Notes under the pieces: model-generated
Seen by the model: only the letters and a program-made list of their open reading frames with translations
Told to the model about the DNA's origin: nothing
Databases searched by the model: none
Translations under genes and position numbers: made by a program
Shown: positions 1 through 7,283 of the stretch, in pieces
How positions within the stretch are numbered: position 1 is the first letter of the stretch
Layout of the letters: every line of letters starts with the position of its first letter
From: Burkholderia sp. USMB20
GTDB lineage: Bacteria; Pseudomonadota; Gammaproteobacteria; Burkholderiales; Burkholderiaceae
Length of the DNA stretch: 64,000 bases
Direction: 5' to 3'
Assembly (NCBI RefSeq): GCF_000949135.2
Contig: NZ_JTAN02000008.1
Location: 1-64,000, forward strand

Positions 1-602
1 TGGGTGTGACGCAGCGCGCCCGCGCGCGCCGTCGTGAGGCCGAGCACCGCGGCGACCGCGGTCGGGCGCGCAGGCGGCTCGACCGCATCCGTGAGCGCGT
101 CGGCTTGGGTGGCCTCACCGTCGGCATGCGCATCCGGTGCAGCTTCCGCCGCCGGCGCGCGCGGTGCGGGCAGGCAGCGCGTCGCGGGCACCGCGCTCAG
201 GTGCCGGTGGCCGGCCGCGGTGAAGGCATCACAGATCGCGCGGAACCACGCGCGGTCGACGACGGCCAGCACGCGGCGGCCGTCGGGCAGCGCGACCGGA
301 TCGAGCGCGACATGGCAGCCGAGCGGATCCTGGATCAGCTGATCCTCGACGATGTTCGGGAGCGCCTGGCGCAGCTTCGGCCCCTTGAGCGGCGGCACGG
401 TCGCGGCCAGCAGCAGCACGTCGCGCGCGGCGACGATCAGCACCGTCGCGTTCGCGCGCGGCAGCAGCGCGAGCGCGGCGCGGCCCGCGCGCTGCACCTG
501 GCCGGCCTTGTCCATGAGCGTGAACGGCAGCTCGGGCCACTGCCATTCCTGCAACGGCACGGCCGGCTCGCGCGGCGGCAAAGAAACAATCAGCGTGCTC
601 AA
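1..602 (-). CDS. gspL: Type II secretion protein GspL (5' part; runs off window)
   Basis: Cytoplasmic/inner-membrane platform protein that links the GspE ATPase to the pseudopilus. Only the first 200 codons are present. I translated the frame by hand: it begins STLIVSLPPREPAVPLQEWQ and stays open to the window edge. Later segments (LPNIVEDQLIQDPLGCHVAL, VLAVVDRAWFRAICDAF) match the actin-like cytoplasmic domain of GspL. The start is TTG at 602, preceded by an AGGAG five bases or so upstream. It lies 24 bases after gspK and follows the usual K-L order. No ATG start fits this frame as well. Confidence 0.85.
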   Translation of the reverse strand, partial: MSTLIVSLPPREPAVPLQEWQWPELPFTLMDKAGQVQRAGRAALALLPRANATVLIVAARDVLLLAATVPPLKGPKLRQALPNIVEDQLIQDPLGCHVALDPVALPDGRRVLAVVDRAWFRAICDAFTAAGHRHLSAVPATRCLPAPRAPAAEAAPDAHADGEATQADALTDAVEPPARPTAVAAVLGLTTARAGALRHT

Positions 603-626
603 GAGCTCCTCTCCCGGATGGCGTCG

Positions 627-1745
627 TTATAGCTGGTCGCGGATGCGCACGACCCGCGTCGAGTGCGTGGTCGGATCACGATACACGAGCGAGGTGCGAT
701 CGACCTCCGCGCGATCGTGCTGAATCCGGCCATGCACGATGAAGTAACTCGAATTGACGTCGACGAGGCTCGAGTCGATCGTCACGTTCGGCGCGCCGGC
801 ACCGCGCAGCGCGAGCTGCACGTCGCCGACGTTGCGGAAAAACACGGTCTCGCGCCGCGCTACGAGCGCCTGCGCGGACGACACGCTCATCCCCGGCATC
901 AGCGCCGCGATCACCTCGGCCGGCGCGGTGTTCATGTTCACCGGCGTCGTGGTCGGCAGCACGGTGACGAACGGGCGCAGCCGCGCGATCATTTCGGGCG
1001 TGACGCCGTCGACGTCGAGCAGGCTGTCGACGCCGGTCATCACGAGCGGCGCGGGCCCGCGGTCGCCGTCGGACATCCCCGGCTCGTCGGTGAAGTTGCC
1101 GGCCGTGTCGCCGCCGGGCACCGGCGCGGTCGCGGCCGTTCCGGCGCCGGGCAGCGTCGGCGTCTGGAAACGCGTCGCCGAGTGCATCAGGCCCGCGCGC
1201 ATCTGCAGCGCGATCCGCTTCGCGAGCGCGCCGTCGTAACCGAGCGTCGTCAACAGCCGCTGGAACGCCTGGAGCTGCATTGCGTTGAGCTGCAGCACAC
1301 CGGGCGCCGGTGACGACACGAGGTTGCGCAGGTTGTACTTCGCCTGCGCGTCCTCGATCGATCCGGAGATGTAGGTGTCTTCGCCGCCGTTGTCGTTCGG
1401 CGCGCCGATCCGGCCGAGGAAATCCGACAGCTTCGTCTGCGCGATCGGCACGGCCCAGATCCCGCCGAGATAGGTGATGCCGGGCGCCGTGTCGCCTTCG
1501 GAGCGCAGGATCATGCGCGTCCAGTCGAGCGCGCCGCGCGCGACCCACTGCGCCTGCGCGATCACGCGCTGGTTCTCGATGCGGCGAATCTGCACCTGCT
1601 GGCGCCACAGCATCCCCGACACGAGGATCGCCGACAGCGCGACGACGAGCAGCGCGGTGATGATCGCCGCGCCGCGCTCGCGGCGGCCGCGTACGGCGCC
1701 ACGCGCGGCGAACCGGGTACGGTGAGGGCGCGCGCGCATCGTCAT
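627..1745 (-). CDS. gspK: Type II secretion minor pseudopilin GspK
   Basis: 372-aa minor pseudopilin thought to cap the pseudopilus tip with GspI and GspJ. The N-terminus has a basic leader ending RGRRERG, then AAIITALLVVALSAILVSG. It lacks the Glu at +5 found in the other pseudopilins, which is normal for GspK. The body has a C-terminal helix-hairpin-helix-like segment (VDGVTPEMIARLRPFVTVLP) and a conserved PVNMNTAPAEVIAALMPG motif. The ATG at 1745 overlaps the gspJ stop as ATGA, so I chose it over the longer upstream frame, which only shadows gspJ. Confidence 0.93.
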   Translation of the reverse strand: MTMRARPHRTRFAARGAVRGRRERGAAIITALLVVALSAILVSGMLWRQQVQIRRIENQRVIAQAQWVARGALDWTRMILRSEGDTAPGITYLGGIWAVPIAQTKLSDFLGRIGAPNDNGGEDTYISGSIEDAQAKYNLRNLVSSPAPGVLQLNAMQLQAFQRLLTTLGYDGALAKRIALQMRAGLMHSATRFQTPTLPGAGTAATAPVPGGDTAGNFTDEPGMSDGDRGPAPLVMTGVDSLLDVDGVTPEMIARLRPFVTVLPTTTPVNMNTAPAEVIAALMPGMSVSSAQALVARRETVFFRNVGDVQLALRGAGAPNVTIDSSLVDVNSSYFIVHGRIQHDRAEVDRTSLVYRDPTTHSTRVVRIRDQL

Positions 1746-2446
1746 TCCCCGACGAGGAAGATGCGCGTGACGGGCACGCGCAGCGACGTCGCGCCGATGC
1801 TGACCTGCAGCCCCGTCACGGCCCGCGCCGGCGGCGCGTTGCCGATCTGCGGCACCTTCAGCGCATCGTTGTTCTGCGTGAGCGCGTCGTTGGCCGTCTG
1901 CAGGTTGGTGGTCCAGCCGACGCGCGGCACGTACAGCTTCGCGTCGATCGCACCGACGCCGCTCATCAGCGCGACCCAGCTCCAGCCGTCGACGCTGCTG
2001 TCCTTCAGCACGTCGCGCAGGCGGTTCGCGCCGTCGAGCGGCGGCGATGCATAGCGCACGACGCGCCCGCCGGCGATCCGGTAGCGGACCACCTGCAGCC
2101 GCGGCGCGGCGCCCGGCACGTCGAGCTCGCGGACGATCTGCAGCGTGTTGCCGGCGACGCCGATCGCCGGCTGGCCGGCTTCGTCGTCGGTCGCGGCGAG
2201 CCGCGCGTCGATGCGCATCTGGTCGAACATCTGCGCGAACACGCGCTCGTCTTCCATCGCGGCCGCGACCTTGTCGCGGCCGCGCATGATCTGGTCGAGC
2301 CCGCGCCACGACAGGATCGCGACCACCGCGAGGATCGCGATCGCGATCATCAGTTCGATCAGCGTGAAGCCGCGTACGCGGCGCGAGCCGGCGGCGCGCA
2401 GGGGCCGGCGCGGCATCGGCGCGTCAGAGCGGACGGCTGGTTTCAT
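1742..2446 (-). CDS. gspJ: Type II secretion minor pseudopilin GspJ
   Basis: 234-aa pseudopilin of the general secretion pathway, part of the GspI-J-K tip complex. A prepilin cleavage site RVRG/FTLIELMIAIAILAVV is followed by one hydrophobic helix, with Glu at mature position 5. The leader is about 26 residues, longer than the six to ten typical of the family, as for several pilins in this cluster. It overlaps gspI by 23 bases at its start and gspK by four bases at its end, which implies translational coupling. Processing needs a prepilin peptidase, which is not in this window. Confidence 0.93.
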   Translation of the reverse strand: MKPAVRSDAPMPRRPLRAAGSRRVRGFTLIELMIAIAILAVVAILSWRGLDQIMRGRDKVAAAMEDERVFAQMFDQMRIDARLAATDDEAGQPAIGVAGNTLQIVRELDVPGAAPRLQVVRYRIAGGRVVRYASPPLDGANRLRDVLKDSSVDGWSWVALMSGVGAIDAKLYVPRVGWTTNLQTANDALTQNNDALKVPQIGNAPPARAVTGLQVSIGATSLRVPVTRIFLVGE

Positions 2447-2909
2447 TCGCGACCACCGTCACCATTTGCGCGAGCACGCCGGCGCGCCCCGGCATGCTCA
2501 CCGACATCTGCACGCGCCGGAACACCGGGTTCGGCGTCGTGCTCACGCGCTGCGTGCAGACCAGCTGCAGGTTGCCCTGCGAACAGTCGAAGCTCTGTTC
2601 GCCGACCTCCGGCCACGCATGCGTGAGGCGCAGTTGCGCGAGCGCGTTGTCGGCACTCCAGCCGGCGAGCAGCCGGCGGTGGAGATCGGATGCATTGGTC
2701 GCCATCGTGCCGACCGCGCGGATCGACGCGGCGAGCGCGACCGCGATGATCGCGAGCGCGACCAGCACCTCGATCATCGTGAAGCCGCGCGCCCCGACGA
2801 GGCCGGCCGCGGGCCGGTCTCCGGAGGAAGCACGCCTGGGGTGCCCCGAAGGGAGTCCCCGTGGGGGGCGGGAAGCGGCCGGAAAGGGCAGGCGACGACG
2901 CATCGTCAT
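2424..2909 (-). CDS. gspI: Type II secretion minor pseudopilin GspI
   Basis: 161-aa pseudopilin; nucleates the pseudopilus tip in the family model. The processing site is GARG/FTMIEVLVALAIIAVALA. A conserved Cys pair lies in DCSQGNLQLVCTQRV. The ATG at 2909 overlaps the gspH stop (ATGA). The predicted leader is unusually long, about 43 residues, because a G/C-rich palindromic stretch (about 2820-2885) sits in frame between the start codon and the cleavage site. No closer ATG or GTG is available in this frame. This looks like an inserted repeat tolerated in a part that is cut off. Confidence 0.9.
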   Translation of the reverse strand: MTMRRRLPFPAASRPPRGLPSGHPRRASSGDRPAAGLVGARGFTMIEVLVALAIIAVALAASIRAVGTMATNASDLHRRLLAGWSADNALAQLRLTHAWPEVGEQSFDCSQGNLQLVCTQRVSTTPNPVFRRVQMSVSMPGRAGVLAQMVTVVANETSRPL

Positions 2910-3448
2910 TGCACCTCGTAGCGGCCGTTGCCGGTGCCGACGATCGTCGCGCTGCCGACCGCCGAATGCAGCGTCACGCGCACCGGCGTGTCGATGCTTT
3001 CCGTGCCGAACACGACGCGGCTCGCGCGCGTGTCGGCCCCGGGATAGTCGATATCGGCGCCCGTGACGCCGCCGTCCCAGTCGCGCGGGCGCAGCACGTC
3101 GTCGCGCAGCGTGTGCCAGCCGTCGGGCGAGCTCACGTCGAAGCGGAAACCGTGCGCGGTCGGCTGCCACGCGATCGGGCGCGCGCGCACCTGTGCTTCG
3201 TCGCCGGCCGTCTCGAACAGCAGCGCGATGCGCTGCGCTTCCTCGCGCAGGTCGGTGCGCGGATTGCGCGTCAGCGACAGCGACGCGAGCGACACCAGCA
3301 GGCCCGCGATCACGAGCACGACGAGCATCTCGAGCAGCGTGAAGCCGCGTGCGCGTGCCACGGTCACGGCCGCGCCGCGCCGCACGCGGCCGTCGCGGGC
3401 ATCGCGGCGAGCGCGAGCGGAGTGCAAGGGCGTGCGAGGGGCGGGCAT
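2906..3448 (-). CDS. gspH: Type II secretion minor pseudopilin GspH
   Basis: 180-aa minor pseudopilin linking the tip complex to the GspG major pilin shaft. The prepilin motif is ARARG/FTLLEMLVVLVIAGLL with Glu at +5; the rest is a beta-rich globular domain ending VGTGNGRYEVQ. From the ATG at 3448 the leader is 35 residues. An in-frame GTG at 3367 would give an 8-residue leader of normal size, so the start is uncertain; neither has a clear Shine-Dalgarno sequence. It overlaps gspI by four bases and follows gspG after a 42-base gap. Confidence 0.9.
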   Translation of the reverse strand: MPAPRTPLHSARARRDARDGRVRRGAAVTVARARGFTLLEMLVVLVIAGLLVSLASLSLTRNPRTDLREEAQRIALLFETAGDEAQVRARPIAWQPTAHGFRFDVSSPDGWHTLRDDVLRPRDWDGGVTGADIDYPGADTRASRVVFGTESIDTPVRVTLHSAVGSATIVGTGNGRYEVQ

Positions 3449-3490
3449 GGAGTGAAGAACGGGGAGAACGTCGGGACGGTCAGCGCAGGC

Positions 3491-3943
3491 TTACTGCCAC
3501 GAACCGATGTCGGAATCGTTGCTCTCGCCGCCTTCCTTGCCGTCGGCGCCGTAGCTGAACACGTCGATCTCGCCGTGCACGCCCGGGTTCAGGTACTTGT
3601 ACCCGTTGCCCCACGGATCGTTCGGCAGGCGCTCGAGATAGCCGCCGTCCTTCCAGTTGTTCGGGATCGGATCGGTGGTCGGCTTCTGGATCAGCGCGTT
3701 CAGGCCCTGTTCCTGGGTCGGATAGCGGCCGTTGTCGAGCCGGTACAGCTTGAGCGCCTGCATGATCGTGCCGATGTCCTGCTTCGCGGCGATACGGCGC
3801 GCCTCGTCGGGACGGCTCATGATCTTCGGCACGATCAGTGCCGCCAGGATCCCGAGGATCGCGACCACCACCATGATCTCGATCAGCGTGAAACCGCGCT
3901 GACGGCGCACGGCCGCATTACGGCGAGTGATCCACGTTTGCAT
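3491..3943 (-). CDS. gspG: Type II secretion major pseudopilin GspG
   Basis: 150-aa major pseudopilin that forms the shaft of the type II secretion pseudopilus. Leader [17 protein letters not shown], then [20 protein letters not shown] with Glu at +5. The GspG signature is complete: [20 protein letters not shown], then [17 protein letters not shown] and [16 protein letters not shown], and a C-terminal acidic calcium-loop region with [14 protein letters not shown]. It is the first gene of the minus-strand G-H-I-J-K-L run and is divergent from gspC. The promoter should lie in the 177-base gap 3944-4120. Confidence 0.97.
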   Translation of the reverse strand: MQTWITRRNAAVRRQRGFTLIEIMVVVAILGILAALIVPKIMSRPDEARRIAAKQDIGTIMQALKLYRLDNGRYPTQEQGLNALIQKPTTDPIPNNWKDGGYLERLPNDPWGNGYKYLNPGVHGEIDVFSYGADGKEGGESNDSDIGSWQ

Positions 3944-4120
3944 GACTGACTACCTCTTCCAAAAAATGTCGTCGATTAAGTGACGCACCCGGCGCATTCC
4001 GGACGTTTGCCTGACGGCCAGCTTCCGTTTCCCCCGGGCGCGGAGCACGCATTGTAAGGCGCGCACTGCCGAGGGCTTTCACCCAACGCAAATTTCATAT
4101 ACATCCGTACAATAGCGCGC

Positions 4121-4531
4121 ATGAACGCGCTCTCGATCCGGATCCTCTCCCTAGCCCTCTTCGCGGGTTTGTGCGCGACGGCCACCTACTGGGTCGTCAC
4201 GCTGTCGGCCCGCGAAGCGCCGCTGCCCGCCGCCGCCGCGCGGTTGCCGATCCGCACCGAGGACGCCGCCGCGCTCTTCGGCGGCCAGCTCGACAAGAAT
4301 CCCGTGCAGGACATCCACCTGTTCGGCATTCTCGCGCTCGATCATGGCGGCGCCGCGATCGTCGGCATCGGCGGCGAGCCGCCGCGCGCCGTGTCGCTCG
4401 GCGCGGAGCTCGCGCCCGGAGCGAAGCTCGCCGAAGTGCGCAACCGCTCGATCATCGTCGACCGCAACGGCGCGCGCGCCGAAGTCCAGCTCCCCGCGAA
4501 CACGCCGTCCCCCGCGATCTACATGCGTTGA
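4121..4531 (+). CDS. gspC: Short GspC-like type II secretion protein
   Basis: 136-aa inner-membrane protein with one N-terminal membrane segment (LSLALFAGLCATATYWVV) followed by a periplasmic homology region: RTEDAAALFGGQL, then VQDIHLFGILALDHGGAAIV, then AVSLGAELAPGAKLAEVRNR. The family member connects the inner-membrane platform to the GspD secretin. This copy ends right after the HR domain and has no PDZ or coiled-coil C-terminus, so it is about half the length of enterobacterial GspC. It is the only gsp gene here on the plus strand, divergent from gspG and convergent with gspF (30-base gap). The position supports the GspC call. Confidence 0.85.
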   Translation: MNALSIRILSLALFAGLCATATYWVVTLSAREAPLPAAAARLPIRTEDAAALFGGQLDKNPVQDIHLFGILALDHGGAAIVGIGGEPPRAVSLGAELAPGAKLAEVRNRSIIVDRNGARAEVQLPANTPSPAIYMR

Positions 4532-4561
4532 ACGGCGGCGGCCTGACCGGCGGTCGGGCCG

Positions 4562-5779
4562 TCACTGCACCATGTTGTTCAGCTCGATGATCGGCAGCAT
4601 CACGGCCAGCACGATCACGAGCACGATCCCGCCCATCGCCAGGATCAACAGCGGCTCGAGCAGGCTCGTCAGGAACATCGTGCGGCGCTCGAGCTCGCGC
4701 GCTTCACCTTCCGCCGCGCGATCCAGCATCGTCGTCACGTCGCCCGTCGCTTCGCCCGAACGGATCAGGTGCACGAGCACCGGCGGAAACGTCTTCACGT
4801 TGTTCAGCGCGCGCGACAGCGCGGAGCCTTCGCGCACGCGCACGATCGCGTCGTCGATGTTCGCGCGCATCGCGCGGTTCGACAGCGTCTCGCCGGCGGC
4901 CTGCAGCGCGCGCAGGATCGGCACGCCGGCCGCGGTCAGGATGCCGAGCGTGCTCGCGAAGCGCACCGTGTTGTAGCCCCGCACGAGCTTGCCCGCGAGC
5001 GGCGCGGTCAGCACCCAGCGGTCGAACGCGAGCCTGGGCCCGTCGCGCGACAGCGTCGCCTTCACCACCCACACGACGAGCGCGACCGCGATCAGGATCG
5101 CCCACCACCAGTGCCGCACGAAATCCGACAGCGCCATCATCACGACCGTGAGGATCGGCAACTGCTGCTTCGTGCTCGCGAACACGTTGACGACCTGCGG
5201 CACGACGTAGCTCAGCAGGAACGTGACGATGCCGAACGCGATCAGCGTGACGATCCCCGGATACGTGAACGCGAGCAGGATCTTCTGCTTCAGCGCGTTG
5301 CTCTGTTCGATGTAGTCGGCCAGGCGCGACAGCACGATGCCGAGCTTGCCGGTGTGCTCGCCCGCCGCGACCAGCGCGCGGTAGATTTCGGGGAAATCGC
5401 GCGGATGCTGGCCCAGCGCATTCGCGAGCGAGTGGCCGCCGAGCACTTCCGCGCGGATCGAGGCCATCAATTCGCGGATGTAGTCGCGCTCGGCCTGCTC
5501 GGTGAGCACGCCGAGCGCCTCGTCGAGCGGCAGCCCCGCGATCAGCAGGCTCGCGAGCTGGCGCGTGAGGATCGCCTGCTCGCGCTGCGACAGCTTGCGG
5601 CCGAACGCGAGGCGCTGCGAGCGCGCGCCGCGGCTCGCGCTGGCGGCCGGCTCGACCACCAGCGGCGTGAGCCCCTGCGTGCGCAGCTGGCCGCGCGCGG
5701 CGCGCGCGCTGTCGGCATCGATCACGCCCTTCTGCGCGCGCCCGGCCGCATCGATTGCTTCGAAACGGAATGCCGACAT
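4562..5779 (-). CDS. gspF: Type II secretion inner-membrane protein GspF
   Basis: 405-aa polytopic platform protein of the type II secretion machine. There are two GspF domains. The first (about residues 65-190) contains RQLASLLIAGLPLDEALGVL and GEHTGKLGIVLSRLADYIEQ. The second (about 265-390) contains FASTLGILTAAGVPILRALQ and RSGEATGDVTTMLDRAAEGE. Hydrophobic segments lie near 170-190, 220-240 and at the C-terminus (LLEPLLILAMGGIVLVIVLA). It sits four bases after gspE, so gspD-E-F form one transcription unit. Full length for the family. Confidence 0.97.
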   Translation of the reverse strand: MSAFRFEAIDAAGRAQKGVIDADSARAARGQLRTQGLTPLVVEPAASASRGARSQRLAFGRKLSQREQAILTRQLASLLIAGLPLDEALGVLTEQAERDYIRELMASIRAEVLGGHSLANALGQHPRDFPEIYRALVAAGEHTGKLGIVLSRLADYIEQSNALKQKILLAFTYPGIVTLIAFGIVTFLLSYVVPQVVNVFASTKQQLPILTVVMMALSDFVRHWWWAILIAVALVVWVVKATLSRDGPRLAFDRWVLTAPLAGKLVRGYNTVRFASTLGILTAAGVPILRALQAAGETLSNRAMRANIDDAIVRVREGSALSRALNNVKTFPPVLVHLIRSGEATGDVTTMLDRAAEGEARELERRTMFLTSLLEPLLILAMGGIVLVIVLAVMLPIIELNNMVQ

Positions 5780-5783
5780 CGCG

Positions 5784-7283
5784 CTATGCGCCTCCCGTCA
5801 CGCGCAGCACTTCCTCGAGCGACGTCGCACCGGCCGCGAGCCAGCGCTCGGCGTCGTCGCGCAGCGTGCGCATCCCTTCCGCGCGGCCCGCGGCGAGAAT
5901 CTCCGCATCGGCCGCGTTGCGGTGGATCAGCGTGCGGATCGAATCATCGACCACCAGCAGTTCGTATACGCCGCGCCGGCCCGCGTAGCCCGAATGCCCG
6001 CACTTGTCGCAGCCGACCGGATGCCACACGGTGCGGCCTTCCTCCTGCCGCTCTTCCTTGCAGACCGGGCACAGCTGCCGCACCAGGCGCTGCGCGAGCA
6101 CGCCGAGCAGCGACGACGCGAGCAGGTACGGCTCGACGCCCATGTCGGTCAGGCGCGTGACGGCGGACGCCGCATCGTTGGTGTGCAGCGTCGCGAGCAC
6201 GAGGTGGCCCGTGAGCGACGCCTGCACCGCGATCTGCGCGGTTTCGAGGTCGCGGATTTCGCCGATCATGATCACGTCCGGGTCCTGGCGCAGGATCGAA
6301 CGCAGCGCGCGGGCGAAGGTCATCCCGATCCGCTCGTTCACCTGCGTCTGGCCGATGCCGGACAGGTCGTATTCGATCGGATCCTCGACGGTCATGATGT
6401 TGGTCGTCGCCGTTTCGAGCCGCGACATCGACGCATACAGCGTCGTCGTCTTGCCCGAACCGGTCGGGCCCGTCACCAGCACGATCCCGTGCGGGCGGCC
6501 GATCAGCTTGTCGAACTGGACGAGCGTGTCGCGGCCCATCCCGAGCGCTTCGAGGTTCAGGCGCTGCGCGTCCTTTTCCAGCAGACGCAGCACCGCGCGC
6601 TCGCCGTGCCCGGTCGGCAGCGTCGATACGCGCACGTCGACCGGCCGGCCGCCGACGCGCAGCGTGATGCGGCCGTCCTGCGGCAGGCGTTTCTCGGCGA
6701 TGTCGAGCTGCGCCATGATCTTGATCCGCGAGATCAGCGCGCCGTGCAGCGCCTTCTTCGGGCGCACGACGTCGCGCAGCGTGCCGTCGACGCGGAACCG
6801 CACGACCGAGGCATTCTCGAACGGCTCGATGTGAATGTCCGACGCCTGTTCGCGCGCCGCTTGCGTGAGCAGCGCGTTGATCATCCGGATGATCGGCGCA
6901 TCGTCTTCCGATTCGAGCAGATCCTCGACTTCGGGGATGTCCTGCATCAGCCGCGACAGGTCGACTTCGCCTTCGACCTCGCCGACGATCTGCGCCGCGC
7001 TGCCGTCCTGGCGCGCGTAGGCCTGGTTGATCGCCTGCGCGAGCTCGTCGGCCGGCACGCGATGCACGGAGATCGAGCCGAAGTTGCGCGCGATTTCGGC
7101 GAGCGCCGCATCGTTCGTGCGTTCGCTGATCCACACCTCGAGCGTGTCGTCGAGCTGGTGCGCGATCAGCACCTGGCCGCTCTTCGCGAAGCCGTACGGC
7201 AACAGGCGCGCGGCGAGCGGCGACGGCGGCTGCCGTTCGCCGGGCGTGCCGTCGTGAGCGGAGGACGCGCGCACGTCGCTCAC
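5784..7283 (-). CDS. gspE: Type II secretion ATPase GspE
   Basis: 499-aa cytoplasmic AAA-like ATPase that powers pseudopilus assembly. The order is an N-terminal domain, the SDIHIEPFE motif near residue 148, Walker A TGPTGSGKTTTLY near 271-283, the Asp box VEDPIEYDLSGIGQTQVNE, Walker B DPDVIMIGEIRDLETA and a His box TGHLVLATLHTNDA. A zinc-binding tetracysteine loop follows (CPVC then CDKC). The start is GTG at 7283, overlapping the gspD stop as GTGA; no ATG lies nearby. The longer upstream open frame only shadows gspD. Confidence 0.96.
   Translation of the reverse strand: MSDVRASSAHDGTPGERQPPSPLAARLLPYGFAKSGQVLIAHQLDDTLEVWISERTNDAALAEIARNFGSISVHRVPADELAQAINQAYARQDGSAAQIVGEVEGEVDLSRLMQDIPEVEDLLESEDDAPIIRMINALLTQAAREQASDIHIEPFENASVVRFRVDGTLRDVVRPKKALHGALISRIKIMAQLDIAEKRLPQDGRITLRVGGRPVDVRVSTLPTGHGERAVLRLLEKDAQRLNLEALGMGRDTLVQFDKLIGRPHGIVLVTGPTGSGKTTTLYASMSRLETATTNIMTVEDPIEYDLSGIGQTQVNERIGMTFARALRSILRQDPDVIMIGEIRDLETAQIAVQASLTGHLVLATLHTNDAASAVTRLTDMGVEPYLLASSLLGVLAQRLVRQLCPVCKEERQEEGRTVWHPVGCDKCGHSGYAGRRGVYELLVVDDSIRTLIHRNAADAEILAAGRAEGMRTLRDDAERWLAAGATSLEEVLRVTGGA

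Noticed and set aside
4532-4561. Terminator between convergent gspC and gspF
   Set aside because: Only 30 bases, GC-rich, with no convincing stem plus T-run.
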